Assembly (NCBI GenBank): GCA_029204225.1
Contig: CM055094.1
Location: 71,917,884-71,981,883, forward strand
Source: Diphasiastrum complanatum
Lineage: Eukaryota > Streptophyta > Lycopodiopsida > Lycopodiales > Lycopodiaceae
DNA: 64,000 bases
Direction of reading: 5' to 3'
In this document: positions 10,235 through 22,046 of the stretch, piece after piece
How the letters are laid out: each line of letters begins with the position of its first letter
Numbering within the stretch: position 1 is the stretch's first letter
Translations under genes and position numbers: made by a program
The notes under the pieces: generated by a model
What the model was told of the DNA's origin: nothing
The model's input: only the letters and a program-made list of their open reading frames with translations
Databases searched by the model: none

Positions 10235-11394
10235 GATTCTAATGTTTCTTCAACTTTTAGGTTCTGTCCTAAAGCACTTAGCACTCACTTTTCTCTCAAC
10301 AAATGATAGATAAAGAGATCTATGAAGATTTAGGACCCTAAAACACTTCTATCTTGAACCTAGATGGTTTCCAAGCATAGAAAGGAAGATTGAAACACAT
10401 GCAACACTTTGCACACACTAAGAATGGATTACAAAATCAAACCAACCTGAACACACTCTTGCTTAAGCTCTCAAACTTTCCATCAAGTGACCAAATCAAG
10501 TTATGGTGTGAAGAGTTACTTGCATTCTTAGAAAATACCCAAAACTAGGATGCCAAGATTACCTAGTAATGAACAAACTTGATCAACATATGATCAACAC
10601 ACTAAGATATTGATTCAACCTGTAAAACCACATGTAAACCACACTTCTAAAAGTTTATAAACTCCAGCAAGTGATAAATACAAGATTTAGAGGTGAATGA
10701 ATGAGCACACTTAGTGAATCACAAGACTAGCTTCACTATCTTGTCAAATCTTGGTGTTTAGATGTAGATCTAAGATCACTTCACATGAGAATGTTCCTCA
10801 ACCTGTTAAGAACCTGAAAACACACTTGCATAATGGTAAACACCTTCCAGCAAATGCTCCAATCAAATTACATAAGGAGAGTTACTTACATGCTCAACAA
10901 AGTACACCAAAATTTATGCCAAAATTGATGACAATCTTTACAATATGCTCTTCACAATGGAGCTTACAATATGTTCACCCAAAAAAGGGGATCTTTCATC
11001 CAAATGGGAGCTTTGCTCAGCCTTTAGGAGAATTACAACTCACTCAAAAGAGCATTTGTCATCCACTTAAGGAGAAGTTTCATCCACTTAAGGAGAGTGT
11101 TCATCCAAGAATGGAGATTGTCAACAATAGGATTGAAAAGAACATTGTTAGTATTGAATATGCACAAGCCTCACAATCACAAATGATTAGGTGTTATGAT
11201 CTGATCCAAAATAGTTTCTTTTCAGCCTCTGATCTTCAATAGACCTGAAATATGCTTTTGATCCACAAGTTCAACTCACAAAACAAAGGTTAGTAAGATT
11301 TGATCAACAAAGCAATGCAAAATCATGCTAGAACTTGATCAAACATCCAAATATCACCAAAAATGGAATACTTACTGTAAATAGAAGCCAACCA
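10235..11394 (-). other. 5' leader of copia B
   Basis: Untranslated region between primer site and gag. It contains imperfect short repeats such as CATCCACTTAAGGAGAAG (about 11058-11100). A 163-codon frame on the opposite strand (10751-11242) has no family signature and lies antisense to the leader, so it is not annotated. Confidence 0.7.
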
Positions 11395-11406
11395 GCTCTG
11401 ATACCA
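11395..11406 (-). promoter_or_regulatory. primer binding site of copia B
   Basis: TGGTATCAGAGC on the minus strand, directly after the 5' LTR. Complementary to initiator tRNA-Met. Confidence 0.92.
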
Positions 11407-12061
11407 TGTGAAAAATACAGATCCTAAGTGGATCTAAACTCCAAGATCATTGGCTTGAATGCTTGCACTCCAAACTACATAAGCTAGGAATTGGCAACAC
11501 ATTCTATGCTACCTAGAATGCAAAGAACTTGATCAAAAAGCATTTATCACAAATGGAAACTTCCATAAACATCAAGTGCGGCCCAAAATAGCATTATACA
11601 GTCCATAATACATCAGCCTATCACTTTTGGAAAGCACTTAAGATCATACACAATAGCTTGAAGACAATACACACAACAATGCTCTCAATGGAGGAAGAAA
11701 CAATGACAATGATCTATTGATCTCAATGAAGCATACAAAAGGTTTCTCCAACCTGTTCTCCACGACTTCCCTACTATTTATGGATGAGGAAGATGACTCT
11801 CTCTCCTCTCTCTAGAAGGTACTTGACCCTAGATATTTCCTATATAGGAAAAATAGCTAAAAATGGCTTATATGACCAAAATACATCAAAATGGTCTCAT
11901 TTTGAAGGGTATGAAGTTCGACACTTCATCATACTGAAAAAATACAGTAAATAAAAACATTGTGGCCTGGTTCACACGTGTGAAACTCCAGAACCAAAAC
12001 TATTTACAATTTTAGCCAATTTAGGCCTCAAACTAGCTAGGAAATGTTGACAATTTTCACA
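11407..12061 (-). repeat. 5' LTR of copia B
   Basis: 655 bp. Carries a 9-bp stretch (within CACACAACAATGC, about 11673-11685) absent from the 3' LTR, otherwise almost identical to it. Confidence 0.95.
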
Positions 12062-12472
12062 CATGGGGCTTGCCGCTATGCCAATTGGTCAGTTTGGTGA
12101 CCACTATGCCTTGGGTTTCATGTGTGGCTTGTCTTTGCCTTTGGTTACCTTTTGGGGACGGATTCTGAGTTGACTTTCGGGTTGGTTGGGATTCCAGTTT
12201 TCTTAAGTCTGAATGGTTAAGCTTGTTACGTTTCTAAGTTGGCTTTTACGTAAGTGCATGATGGATGAATGTTAGACTTAAGCGCGTGTTGGGGAAACCT
12301 CTCAAGTCCCAACGCCTTTTGAGGCACCGGCACAATAGCCACCCACCTAGCGCTGGTGCCACCGGCACTGCCCGATGCCACCTGGGCGCTGCCTACCCCC
12401 TGGTGCCACGGCGCCCGCCTGCGCCTTTTTCGCCAGCCCCTGGCTAGCGCACCCTGGCGTGTCAGGGTGCTA

Positions 12473-13294
12473 AAATCATGTGGAACCCAAAAAACCTCAT
12501 TTGCAAAACTCCCTAGTTGAACCACAACAAGTCAAAGGAATGTCGACAAGTTAATGGCTCAAGTTATTGGCAATTCAAGGTTTGATTTTGCAGGAGGCCT
12601 ATTCCACTTATAATTCCAATTTTTGTGTAATGCTTCTTGGTTTCCAAGGGGAGGCTCAAACCTGAGATCAAAGAAACTTTGGATGCCAAGTTAGCCAGCT
12701 GAGCCAACCCATTTCCGTGTAATGGCTCGAGGCCTATTCCAACGATTCGGGATCTGGGCAACTAGTTGAAGGCAGTTGAAGGCAACTGCGATCGTGGATG
12801 CACGCTGACATGCAACCGTCGGAATGGCCAGCCAGCATTAGCAGTATCAGGAGCTATGCCCGCTTTTAAAATCTACGTCACGTATCGTGTATATCTGTAC
12901 TCCAGATTCTGGAGTCCGAAGAATTGCTTCTTCAGTAATAGCCAAATCTGTGTAATAAACGCAGAAGATCGCATACATCACATTGCGAGTATAAGTGTGT
13001 GCTATCCCGTGTCACTAAGGTGTAGAATTGCCAGTTGCATGGTGCCTTCCTAATGCAGTTGTGTTAGTTCGATTTTGTCTGAAGACTTATTATTGTGATA
13101 TTGTACTTATAATAAGATAGCACCATTTTGCATATTATCCTTATAATAAGAAATTAACTCGCTTCTGCTAAGGCGGTTGTGATCTCAGTCAGTGCTGAGA
13201 GTAGTTCTTTCGAGTATATATCTCAGTCGATGGTCGGGAAACCTCTTTGGAGTCATACTATAAATAGCCTCGTGAATCCTACAATAGTTAAAAA
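12473..13294. other. no recognisable gene
   Basis: Moderate GC, with short non-overlapping frames only. A CTATAAATAG-like box lies at about 13258-13267, but no coding region follows it. Confidence 0.5.
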
Positions 13295-13351
13295 AATGTC
13301 CAAAAATCCTATTAAAACAAATTGTCTAAGGCAAAATTGTGAAAAAATTTA
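13295..13351 (+). repeat. 57-bp block shared with the CACTA-derived intron at 26028-26085
   Basis: Contains CCTATTAAAACAAATTGTCT and GAAAAAATTTAG. The same block, with a few changes and in the same orientation, lies at 26028-26085 between a CACTA exon and the SET gene. It ends exactly where the truncated copia A3 begins. Confidence 0.6.
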
Positions 13352-14620
13352 GGTTGTAAAGAGCAAGGATGAAGTGTATAATTTCTTTATCAAGTTCAAG
13401 AATGCAAGGGAGAACCAATTTTCCACAAAGATCAAGTGCTTGCGGACTGACAATGGTGGTGAGTACATATCTACCAAGTTTAAGGCCTTTTGTGATGAGC
13501 ATGGGATCAAGAGGGAGTATACAACATCAAGGACCCCACAACAAAATGGAGTGGCTAAAAGGAAGAATAGGACTTTATGTGAAAGTGCTAAAGCTTTGTT
13601 GTGTGCCAATTTCTTGTGCAATAGGTGGCCGAGTGCTATTTTGGATGGAAGGACACCTTTTAAGATGCTATTCAACCGGAGGCCGAGTGTCAACTTTCTA
13701 AGAACCTTTGGATGCACATGCTATGTCAACATTACTCTTGATGATAGGACCAAGGAGGATCCATCTTCAAGAAGAGGTATTTTTGTTATTTTTGTTGGAT
13801 ATAGTGAGGTGAGTAAAGCCTACAAGGTTTACATTCCTTCTACTAACAAAGTGATTGTTGGTAGAGATGTCATTTTTTATGAGGGGAACATTCGAAAAGT
13901 GTCGAGTCAAGCATGATTGATGTTAGTTTGGATGGATCTAACATTCTTGATGTTGATGAGAAGGATCCTACTTTGGATGGTGATGATGATGGACCTTCAT
14001 CAAGTGAAAAATCCAAGGAGAACATCAAGAGAAAGACAAGTACCTTCAAGGCTCACATATGATCAAAAGAGTAAGCAAGTAGTTTTTGGAAATTATGTTG
14101 CTTTCCTAACCTCTTTGGATGAGCCTGCAAGTGTAGATAAAGCAAGGAAAGAAGAGGAGTGGATCCAAGCAATGGATCTTGAGTATCAAGCTCTTATGAA
14201 GAATGGAACATGGATATTGGTGGAGTTGCCTAAGGACAAGAAAGCTATTGGATGCAAATGTTTCTTCAAGGTGAAGACGAACCAATATGAATCTATCAAC
14301 AAGTACAAGACAAGGTTAGTGGCAAAAGGACATGCACAACAACAACAGATTGACTATGATGAGACCTTTTCACCCATGACAAAGATGGTAAGCATTTGAG
14401 TTATCATTTCACTTGCCACACTTTATGGATGGGATCTATGGCAAATGGACATTTCAAATGAATTCTTGAATGGTGATCTTGAGGAAGAAGTGTACATGGA
14501 GCAGCCTGAGAGCTACATTTCATCAACAAATCCAAAGCATGTGTGTCTTCTACAAAAGAGTTTGTATGGCCTTAAGGGTATGCTAAGCTTAACACTTTTC
14601 TACTCTCTCAAGGCTTTGTT
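13352..14620 (+). pseudogene. integrase and N-terminal RT fragment of copia A3
   Basis: Shows the integrase core end (LRTDNGGEY, PQQNGVAKRKNRTL), then a deletion that joins ESAKALL directly to CANFLCNRW, removing about 15 residues found in copia B. Next is an in-frame doubling in GIFVIFVGYSEV, and a stop after VSSQA (13916). The RT start is at 13917-14399 (KAIGCKCFFKVKTNQ, where W is expected for C). A second stop near 14398, changes at 14400-14575, and loss of the QAPRSWY segment follow. Not functional. Confidence 0.85.
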
Positions 14621-15658
14621 ATGAGTGAGTATGATCATTCACTTTATTATAGGTTTGCTGAAAATGATGTTATCATCTTGCTAATCTATGTGGATGATAT
14701 CATCTTGAGTGGTGGAGATAATCAAGATGTGGAGGATATCAAGAATGCTCTTAAGAAGGAGTTTGAGGTGCATGATCTTGGTAATTTGCATTACATCTTG
14801 GGAATAGAAGTCATTAGATCTTTCCAATCTACTTTCATTTTTCAAGATAAATATGCTAATTCTATTATAGAAAGATTTCATATGGTAGATACAAAAGCTA
14901 TTGATACACCTATGGAGTCTCATGTAAAGCTAACTATAAGAGGTAATGAAAGATCCAAAGAGGACATTACTCTCTATAGGAAGCTAGTTGGTTCACTCAT
15001 CTATCTAACCATTACTAGACCAAATCTAAGCTATTGTATTGGAAGATTGATTCAATTCATGCAAGATCCTAGTGAAGAGCATTGGAAGCTAGGAAAGCGA
15101 GTTTTGAGGTACATCATTGGAACTCGAGATTTTGGCATTTTGTATGAGCGATCATCACCTAATCTTTTTGGATTTTCAAATTCGAACTTTGTTGGAGATG
15201 TAATGGATAGGAAATCCATTAGTGGTCATTGTATTTTCATAGGTGATGGAGCTATATCATGGATGTCAAAGAAACAAGCCACTATCTCATTGTCATCTAG
15301 TGAGGCCGAGTACAAAGCTCTTACACATCGCACAAAGGAGATGGTATTGATCAAGAGGATGATCAAGGATCTTCACTTGCTGGATTTTTCAGAGAGCCCA
15401 ATCATATTTCGTGACAATCAATCAGCCCAAATATTGGCATCCAATCCTATTTTTCATGCTAGGAGCAAGCATATTGAGATAGAATATCACTTTGTGAGGG
15501 AGCAAGTCATTGCAAAGGAGGTGGAGCTTCAACATGTGTCTTCAAGGGAATGTGTAACTGATATCTTCACCAAAGCATTGGGAAAGGACTTGTTCATGAA
15601 TCATAGGTCTTCACTTCGAGTACTATCAAAGTCTATGCTAAAACTAGTTGAAGAGTGA
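14621..15658 (+). pseudogene. RT C-terminal and RNase H fragment of copia A3 (345 codons open)
   Basis: Holds YVDDIILSGG (the RT catalytic DD), HYILGIEVI, ITRPNLSYCIGRL, the RNase H region (SNFVGDVMDRKSISG; SSSEAEYKAL) and the C-terminal SKHIEIEYHFVREQV and DIFTKALG. It is open for 1 kb but cut off from its upstream half. The RNase H motif reads SNSNF where copia B has SDSDF, losing acidic catalytic residues. It ends EE-TGA just at the LTR. Confidence 0.85.
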
Positions 15659-15659
15659 G

Positions 15660-16290
15660 TGTGAAAGATTCAACTAGTTTCATCATATTTGCTATATTTC
15701 CATATTTGGCATATTGAGGCCAAAACTTGTTTTTGACTTAGATATTGACTTTTCAAAGTTCATTATTCTAAATGTCATTTGAATCAACACATTTTGAAAG
15801 TGTGGGAAAGTTAGAATGCGAGTTTGAGTAGATTCAAATTTGAATAATTGGGTACATTCAATTTAGACCCAAAAATAGTAGGGTTTGCATTTTGGAGGGA
15901 AGGCCAAGTGGCCAAATAGGGTTTGGACCTACTATAAAAGAATGTAACTTGTAGACAGAGTGATCTTCTCTCTTCTCTATCTCATTTCATGCTTATACAT
16001 GGTTCTCTTGGGTTCTACTATCCATTGGTGCACTATCTTGGTGATTGCTTGCAATTATATGTGTAGAATGATCTATATTTGCTAATCTGAGATCCACACG
16101 TGTGAAATACAATAGCTTGCTAGTTTTGGATGGACAGCAACGGTACTTTATCATTTCAATCAAGTTTGATCAAGTTTTATTAGTGTTTGTATCTCATTTT
16201 GTGTGTAGATGCTGATTTTTCTACATTGGTGAAATTGGTGGTGGATTTCTCTTTCTAACCAAAGATCATTTAAGTGGATTGGATCTTAAG
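15660..16290 (+). repeat. 3' LTR of copia A3, 3' end lost
   Basis: TGTGAAAGATTCAACTAG to GGATCTTAAG. The final GATCTGAATTGCTTCACA seen in the LTR at 20982-21536 is missing. Confidence 0.88.
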
Positions 16291-16394
16291 AAGATAGAAA
16301 TAAAAATGATAAGCTTGAAAAAGTATATAAATTTGTAACTTACCAAAATGTAGACAACAAACTTTACATCAACTTATCATTTGAGTTCAAAAAA

Positions 16395-17550
16395 ATGTGC
16401 CTATACTCAGCCGATCTCGACCAAGAGTTGAATCTAGGTCATTGCTTCCCTCAATGGAAATACAGGCATCTATGGATTCAATCTTATTTCTTTTTCTATC
16501 TTTGATTAGATTGAGTCTGCTAAAGCCTCTTTCACAAGCAGCCGAATTGGTACACTACTGCGATGCAAATCAATGTGTACAATCCTTTATATTTCTCATG
16601 AAACTGCTGATTTGAGCCAATGATGGCTGATGTATCATGAAAAATCGGCCAATCCATTCAGTTGTTGCTTGAATTTTGAATGCTTTATATTCTTGAATCC
16701 CGTCTCACCTCTTCCATATTGATGAGTGGAGGAATCACATTTATAGCCGCATCAACTTTTGAAATCCCATAAAAATCACGAAAGGATTTGATCTTTTGAT
16801 AACCATATTTGCTCATTTCTCCCATGCATCTTTATATGGTGGTAGGAGATAGTGCCTTGAAAGAACTCAAATGGCCTTTATCTTTGAACTGATTTGACAA
16901 ACTCTCAACTATAGCACGAGAAAAGGACTTTTGGAAGTCAATCGTTTCTTCTAAGTCATCACCCACAACAGACCTATTGATTTCTATATCATAATACATA
17001 TTCCCTTGTAGGGAATTTTGTAACCTTCAGATATAACCATTTTCAGGTCCATAATCTGGTAAGATTGCATACCCTTTACTATCATATGTTTCAATGGTGA
17101 AATTTGTAGGAGGGTCTTCAATAAACTTGTCTTCAATCAAAGCAATCTCATTAGAAACAATTCCTAAGATTGCTCCAACTATCACATAGTCTTGTTGAAG
17201 TAAATGTAGGACATATATATATTTGAAGTTCATAACCTTTCTAGAAGCTTTTTGCTTGTAGCAGCCTGAAACACCTTCTTCAACTTACTTGTAGATGCCA
17301 AGGCTGCTTCCAAATCGTTTTCAACAACATCTTGGGCAATTTCGTCGACGAAAATCGTATCTTTTTGCGAACTTCATCTTTTTTTTGAAATTTTGTAAAA
17401 TTCACTTTTTATAGCATGAATCACAGGTTGTAGAACATCACATATGCATTTTATCGCAGTTTGACGACTCAACCATCTTGTGGCATAAATCCTACTCAAC
17501 TTCAATATATCACTCAGAAGTGCATATGGTGGCTGTGAGGAGGGAGCCGG
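16395..17550 (-). pseudogene. hAT-superfamily transposase remnant
   Basis: On the minus strand an upstream piece (about 17440-17530) reads SRIYATRWLSRQTAIK. This matches the RWLS motif of DUF4371/KIAA1586-like hAT transposases. It is followed by VDEIAQDVVENDLEAAL (with a stop), a 68-codon open piece at 17027-17233, and the hATC dimerisation motif at about 16401-16552 (CERGFSRLNLIKDRKRNKI). The frame is broken several times and the N-terminal BED finger is absent. A GGGCCGGCTCCC terminus lies at 17533-17550. A decayed, 5'-deleted element. Confidence 0.7.
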
Positions 17551-17572
17551 CCCTAATCCTTTGTTTTTTTGT
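17533..17572 (-). repeat. hAT-like terminus
   Basis: On the minus strand: CTACAAAAAAACAAAGGAT, then TAGGGCCGGCTCCCTCC. It resembles plant hAT ends (CAGGGCCGG...). The same sequence occurs in plus orientation at 38716-38752. Confidence 0.45.
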
Positions 17573-19230
17573 AGGATTATTAAATATCAAAATTTTCCAA
17601 AATACCCCACATTTGATCGAATTGTTTTCTTTTCTCCATATCGTGACTAGATACCAAAATGTACCATTGATCATCAAATCTTTCCGGTCCTAGAATATCT
17701 TTTCCAAAATTACTGATGTCCCATACCATCAACTTTTCCTTCCAGAAAACCCTTAATCGCCTCATCTAATATTCTAGAGATCCATTGATCATCTAGCTGT
17801 CATATAATCCATATAGTATATTATCTCTTGTTTCCAAAAACCACAAATTTACACCTGATCATGTGATTTAAAGAGAAGAATTAACACGGTTCAACATCAA
17901 TTCTAATCCTTCCAAGTTAGTGATAAGCTTCAAAACCCTACTGATGCATCAAATTTAGGGACAAACTTCTGCCAACTAACAAATTCAATGTAATCCACGT
18001 ACCAGATTCCACTTCTAACATCACAATTGACATCCAAAACTTTGGATAATTCAATGGTTACAAAGATATCAGTTATGAACTCAACTAAATGAATTCAATC
18101 CAGAAAATTAATATATGGTATTAAGCAATTATCTACAGGGATTACAAAAATCGTAACCGCGAAATACATTTTCCATTCAAACTTATTACCACTGATGTCC
18201 ATTATTCTCTCCCCCTTAGAATCCAGTCCACTGAACATCTTTCAACTAAGGTACAATGAAGATATAAAGACATTAGTAAATGTTAAAAAATGAATTATTG
18301 TAGGAAAAAAGTTAGAACAGTTTCATTTCTATCCTATACCTAGGTTAATCAATTGACATACAAAAGTCACCTACTAGTCTGAAAAATAGTACTAGGCTAA
18401 TCTTTTGCATATGATTCACCATAGGATTTAACCGAAAATGAAATCCAATATCAGTTCCTATTATTTACATTTTTTCCAATATAATTGGACCGTTTTTCTT
18501 TTTATTGACTAGTTTGGCATTACTCCGTCAATATTAAAAAACTATTCAAACCATAATACAAAATAACATGAATGGAAATCCTACCAATAGGATTTCAATA
18601 ACTCTTCAACTATATCCAAATAAGATTTTACTGCTCAAATTAAGAGTTTTGTCATCAATTATTCTATTTGGCCATTTTGTATTGTTTGACGGTTTTAATT
18701 CAACAGAAAAGGATAAATTCAATTTTAACTTTCAATCTGGGAAGAACTTAGCTTCCAAAGTTTAGTCACCACCAAACACACAGTACCAGCAAAATTAAAT
18801 TTTCTTTGACTGGGTACCATTTTGGAAAGGTAACCCATGAGGAATGAATATCTTGCTGGCATCCTAAATCTATGAACCAATTCATAGACAGTCTGTTAGG
18901 ATAGCAAAATTTATATCGTCCTACTCAATCTTGGTTATGGCCCAGAAGATCAATAATTCATTCTCCCTCATCGATCTAGTCAGATTCTTGAAAATCGTCC
19001 TTTTGAATCGATATAGGTTGTACTCATGGTTACCAACTAGTAGATCTAGCAATTTTCCATGCAGTTACCGGAAGAGTAGCCCAATGAAGAAAAAATCCAA
19101 TTCCATTAAAGGCTCCCCTCACATGCAAAACAAGCCAAAATCTACCCAAAACCCACAAGGGTCATTCAAGTAACAAAACCCGATGCATAACATGGCACTT
19201 TTTGGTCCACAACCTTGCTCTTATACCAAT
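17572..19230 (-). mobile_element. internal/leader region of LTR-element family C, copy 1
   Basis: AT-rich DNA repeated at 37066-38300 in the same orientation with moderate divergence. One conserved minus-strand reading is kept in both copies: FWKEKLMVWDI...FDQMWGIL (17580-17765, and about 37083-37260). That suggests a decayed coding segment I cannot assign. A TGGTATAAGAGC-like primer site (minus strand, 19219-19230) abuts the LTR at 19231. Confidence 0.5.
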
Positions 19231-19702
19231 GTCATGACCCTAAGGAATAACCCCTAAGATGAGGATAGGAGAAACAATGGGAGAGACTATGGAGCCAAAT
19301 CGCCTAACCAATCCTAGATCAAACCTGGATCTAGCCCCCAAGCCATGCCATGTGAAACAAGAGGAGAAGATAGAAACTTGTAACCTAAATCCAATATATT
19401 GACGGGAGAATCTCTACCTCATTATATAGAGAGTAGAGCCTGTGCATGAACCCATGCAATCATCATGCATGTCAACTATAAAAAGGTCACATCTCTTCAT
19501 GCAGTCCTCTTGCCTATCTTTGTCAGATGTATATGCAATACTCCATATGTCTCAATTAAAGTGTCTGGGTCCTCTCAAGGTAATTAGTCACAAATAGGCC
19601 TTGACTTGGAATTAAATCTATGCGTGACCAATAATCTCAAACACTGGAGGGCCGGTCTCCCATATTAGGACTATTCCAGGTCCTTAACCAAATATGACCA
19701 TT
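19231..19702 (-). repeat. LTR of family C
   Basis: Minus strand TGGTCATATTTGG ... GGGTCATGACA. One side (19219-19230) has a primer-site-like sequence and the other side (about 19703-19725) a purine-rich GGAGGGAAGAA. A damaged copy of its first 100 bp is at 39768-39867. Confidence 0.5.
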
Positions 19703-20981
19703 ATATTCTTCCCTCCTTAAACTGCTTCTATCCTTAGAAGCTCCTCAAAACAGGAAAGAATTATAGGAACAGTTCCTTTAACTTTCAATATTAACCTAGA
19801 AATTTTTTATCCTTGATCAAACTTACTTATCAAACATGTACTCAAAGAAAAAATTGTTTTTAACCGTTAATTTTTGCTCTAGAGTACAAACTCTGGTCTG
19901 AAAATTACACAAAAAGATATATTTTCTCAGCTGACTTACACTCACACGAGTTAGTAACATCACTTTCATGTAAAACACTTACATGAACCACTGAGTGAAA
20001 TATTCCCTAACTTAGGAGATTAAAGTTGAAGAAAAATAATAATTACATTATGAAATTATCTACAAACTCTGGCAGACAATTCATAAAAAGCTTCCAAGTA
20101 CCACTATCCTTAGAATCCAATTCTAAGATATGATAATTCATCCAACTAGAATCTCTAGGAGAATGATTAAGATATAAAATGATTAAAACTCAACTCTGAG
20201 TATGCTAGATACTCTCATGAGCTAGTTAGCCCTATTTCAAGCATCATATGCAAGAAAAAATAGCAATCATTCATCTTAATAGATTTGCTTGTCCCTAGGA
20301 TATATGGAGATCTAATCGAAAGGAAAAACTGTACTCAAGCATCTGCAGACCATAAACTATAGCAGAATAGCATCCACTAGATAAATTAAATTCTCCACAA
20401 ATAAAGTACTTATCTTGTGAGAATGTCTGTGAGATTTATAAGCTCGCAATAAAATACTGGAGTAGAGAAATTCAAAACCTTGGTCTGAATTCTTACTCGA
20501 TTAATCGATCAAGAATTAATCATCACACTTAAGAATCATCACAATCCCTTATATTCCTCTGAAAAAAATTAAGTATTTATTAGATTCATATGATTCGTTA
20601 ATCATAATTCTCTGGAATCCAAAATCATACTTAATCATTTACATGATAGTGGCTATATGTTCAACATAACTCGCGAAAAGAAATAAGAATAATTCCAAAA
20701 TCTTTCCCAATAGGAAAATACCGGATTTTAAGAATACTCTCCAAACATGATTCTTTAACTAAATTGTGAGATATTCAAGTTCTATAAACCACTGGTAATC
20801 AAAGACACAAAGCATACGAAAATGATAATGACAATCATTTTCAACTACAAAAAACTTCCAGCCAGCATGCTCCGTGCACATCATTGCATCATTGATAACA
20901 TTCTAGAAGAGAATCTTCAACATGCCTCTTGTTTCCTTATACATGAGATCATTGATATGCTTCACAATTGTACCCATACTA
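19703..20981 (-). other. AT-rich, no gene; probably internal DNA of family C
   Basis: About 1.3 kb without a convincing frame. It starts with a purine-rich (minus strand) tract next to the LTR and is cut by copia A4 at 20982. Similar in composition to 35760-37060. Confidence 0.4.
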
Positions 20982-21536
20982 TGTGAAAGATTCAACTAGT
21001 TTTACCATATTTGCTATATTTCCATATTTGGCATATTGAGGCCAAAACTTGTTTTAGACTTAGAGATTGACTTTTCAAAGTTCATTAGTCTAAATGTTGC
21101 GTACATTGAATCTAGACTCAGAAATAGTATGGTTTGCATTTTGGACGGAAAGCCAGCTGGCCAAATAGGGTTTGGACCTATTATAAAAGGATCTTCTCTC
21201 TTCTCTATCTCATTTCATGCTTATACATGGTCCTCTTGGGTTCTACTATCCATTGGTGCACTATCTTGGTGATTGCTTGCAATTCTATGTGTAGAATGAT
21301 CTATATTTGCTATTTTCGGATCCACACGTGTGAAATATAGTAGCTTTCTAGTTTTGTATGGACAGCAATAGTATTTTATCATTTCAATCAAGTTTGATCA
21401 AGTTCTATTAGTGTTTGTATCTCATTTTGTGTGTAGATGCTGATTTTTTTACATTGGTGAGATTGGTGGTGTATTTCTCTTTCTAACCAAAGATCATTTA
21501 AGTGGATTGGATCTTAAGGATCTGAATTGCTTCACA
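20982..21536 (+). repeat. 5' LTR of copia A4
   Basis: TGTGAAAGATTC ... GCTTCACA, 555 bp. Shorter than the A1 LTR (639 bp) because of a deletion of about 65 bp near 21095 and a small one near 21187. Confidence 0.9.
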
Positions 21537-21548
21537 TGGTATCAGAGC
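21537..21548 (+). promoter_or_regulatory. primer binding site of copia A4
   Basis: TGGTATCAGAGC immediately after the LTR, the canonical initiator-tRNA-Met site. Confidence 0.92.
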
Positions 21549-22046
21549 TTGTGTTTCAAATTTGAAGGAGTAAATAAGATCTATCAATGATTTGGTGAAG
21601 ATATCAAGTCTAGAGCTTGCTAGAGAGGATTCTACACCAGAATCGAGTTTCTTGCTTTTGTAGATTGGATCTTTTGTAGATCAAAACACTATATAGGTCT
21701 AAGTACTTGATCAATTCCAATTTTCTGTGATCACATAATGGATTTGGCCAATTTTTGGATTGTCAAAACCCTAATTTTGATTGGATCTCTAGATAGTGAG
21801 GTTGATGGACTTCATTTGAGTGTGTTTCAATCTTAGGAAGTGGCAAAAGTCATTAGATTGAGGATAGATCATAGGTTGATCAAGATTCCATGATTCTATG
21901 TGTTGATTTGCTTGGTATAAGTGCTAGAAGATAATTTTTGAGATAGTTTCAAATCTTGGTGATTTCTTTTGAAAGCATTTTTTGTTGTTCAAAGGATTGC
22001 TTTGTGCATTAAAACAGGTTGAAGGAGAATATCAGGTAACTGCTAC

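Larger units (their letters stand above)
5640..12061 (-). mobile_element. complete Ty1/copia retrotransposon, family B
   Basis: Full-length minus-strand element flanked by a perfect 5-bp target duplication CATGG (5635-5639 and 12062-12066). Left LTR 5640-6285 and right LTR 11407-12061 differ by about three substitutions and one 9-bp length change, so insertion was recent. It has a primer site, a leader of about 1.16 kb, one uninterrupted gag-pol frame, and a polypurine tract GAAGAGGGAG at 6286-6295. All parts needed for autonomous movement are visible. Confidence 0.96.
4663..12472. mobile_element. TIR-like element copy 2, split by later insertions
   Basis: Left end TAGCACCCTGA at 4663 with the same hairpin (one mismatch in the arm). 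Right end TCAGGGTGCTA at 12472, preceded by the same GCGCCTGC / CCAGCCCCTGGCTAGCGC block as copy 1 and followed by the same AAAATxATGTGGAACC flank. Between them lie unassigned sequence (4991-5636), copia B (5640-12061) and its continuation (12062-12330). I infer one element enlarged by nested insertions. The alternative is two unrelated ends. Confidence 0.4.
13352..16290 (+). mobile_element. Ty1/copia element A3, 5'-truncated
   Basis: Starts abruptly inside integrase and runs through reverse transcriptase, RNase H and the 3' LTR. The LTR loses its last bases at 16290, where hAT-flanking DNA begins. Several stops and deletions. The part from 13377 is almost identical to 23700-24970, including the same lesions. 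Confidence 0.9.

Noticed and set aside
10751-11242. 163-codon plus-strand frame
   Set aside because: Lies antisense in the 5' leader of copia B, has no family signature and includes short nucleotide repeats.
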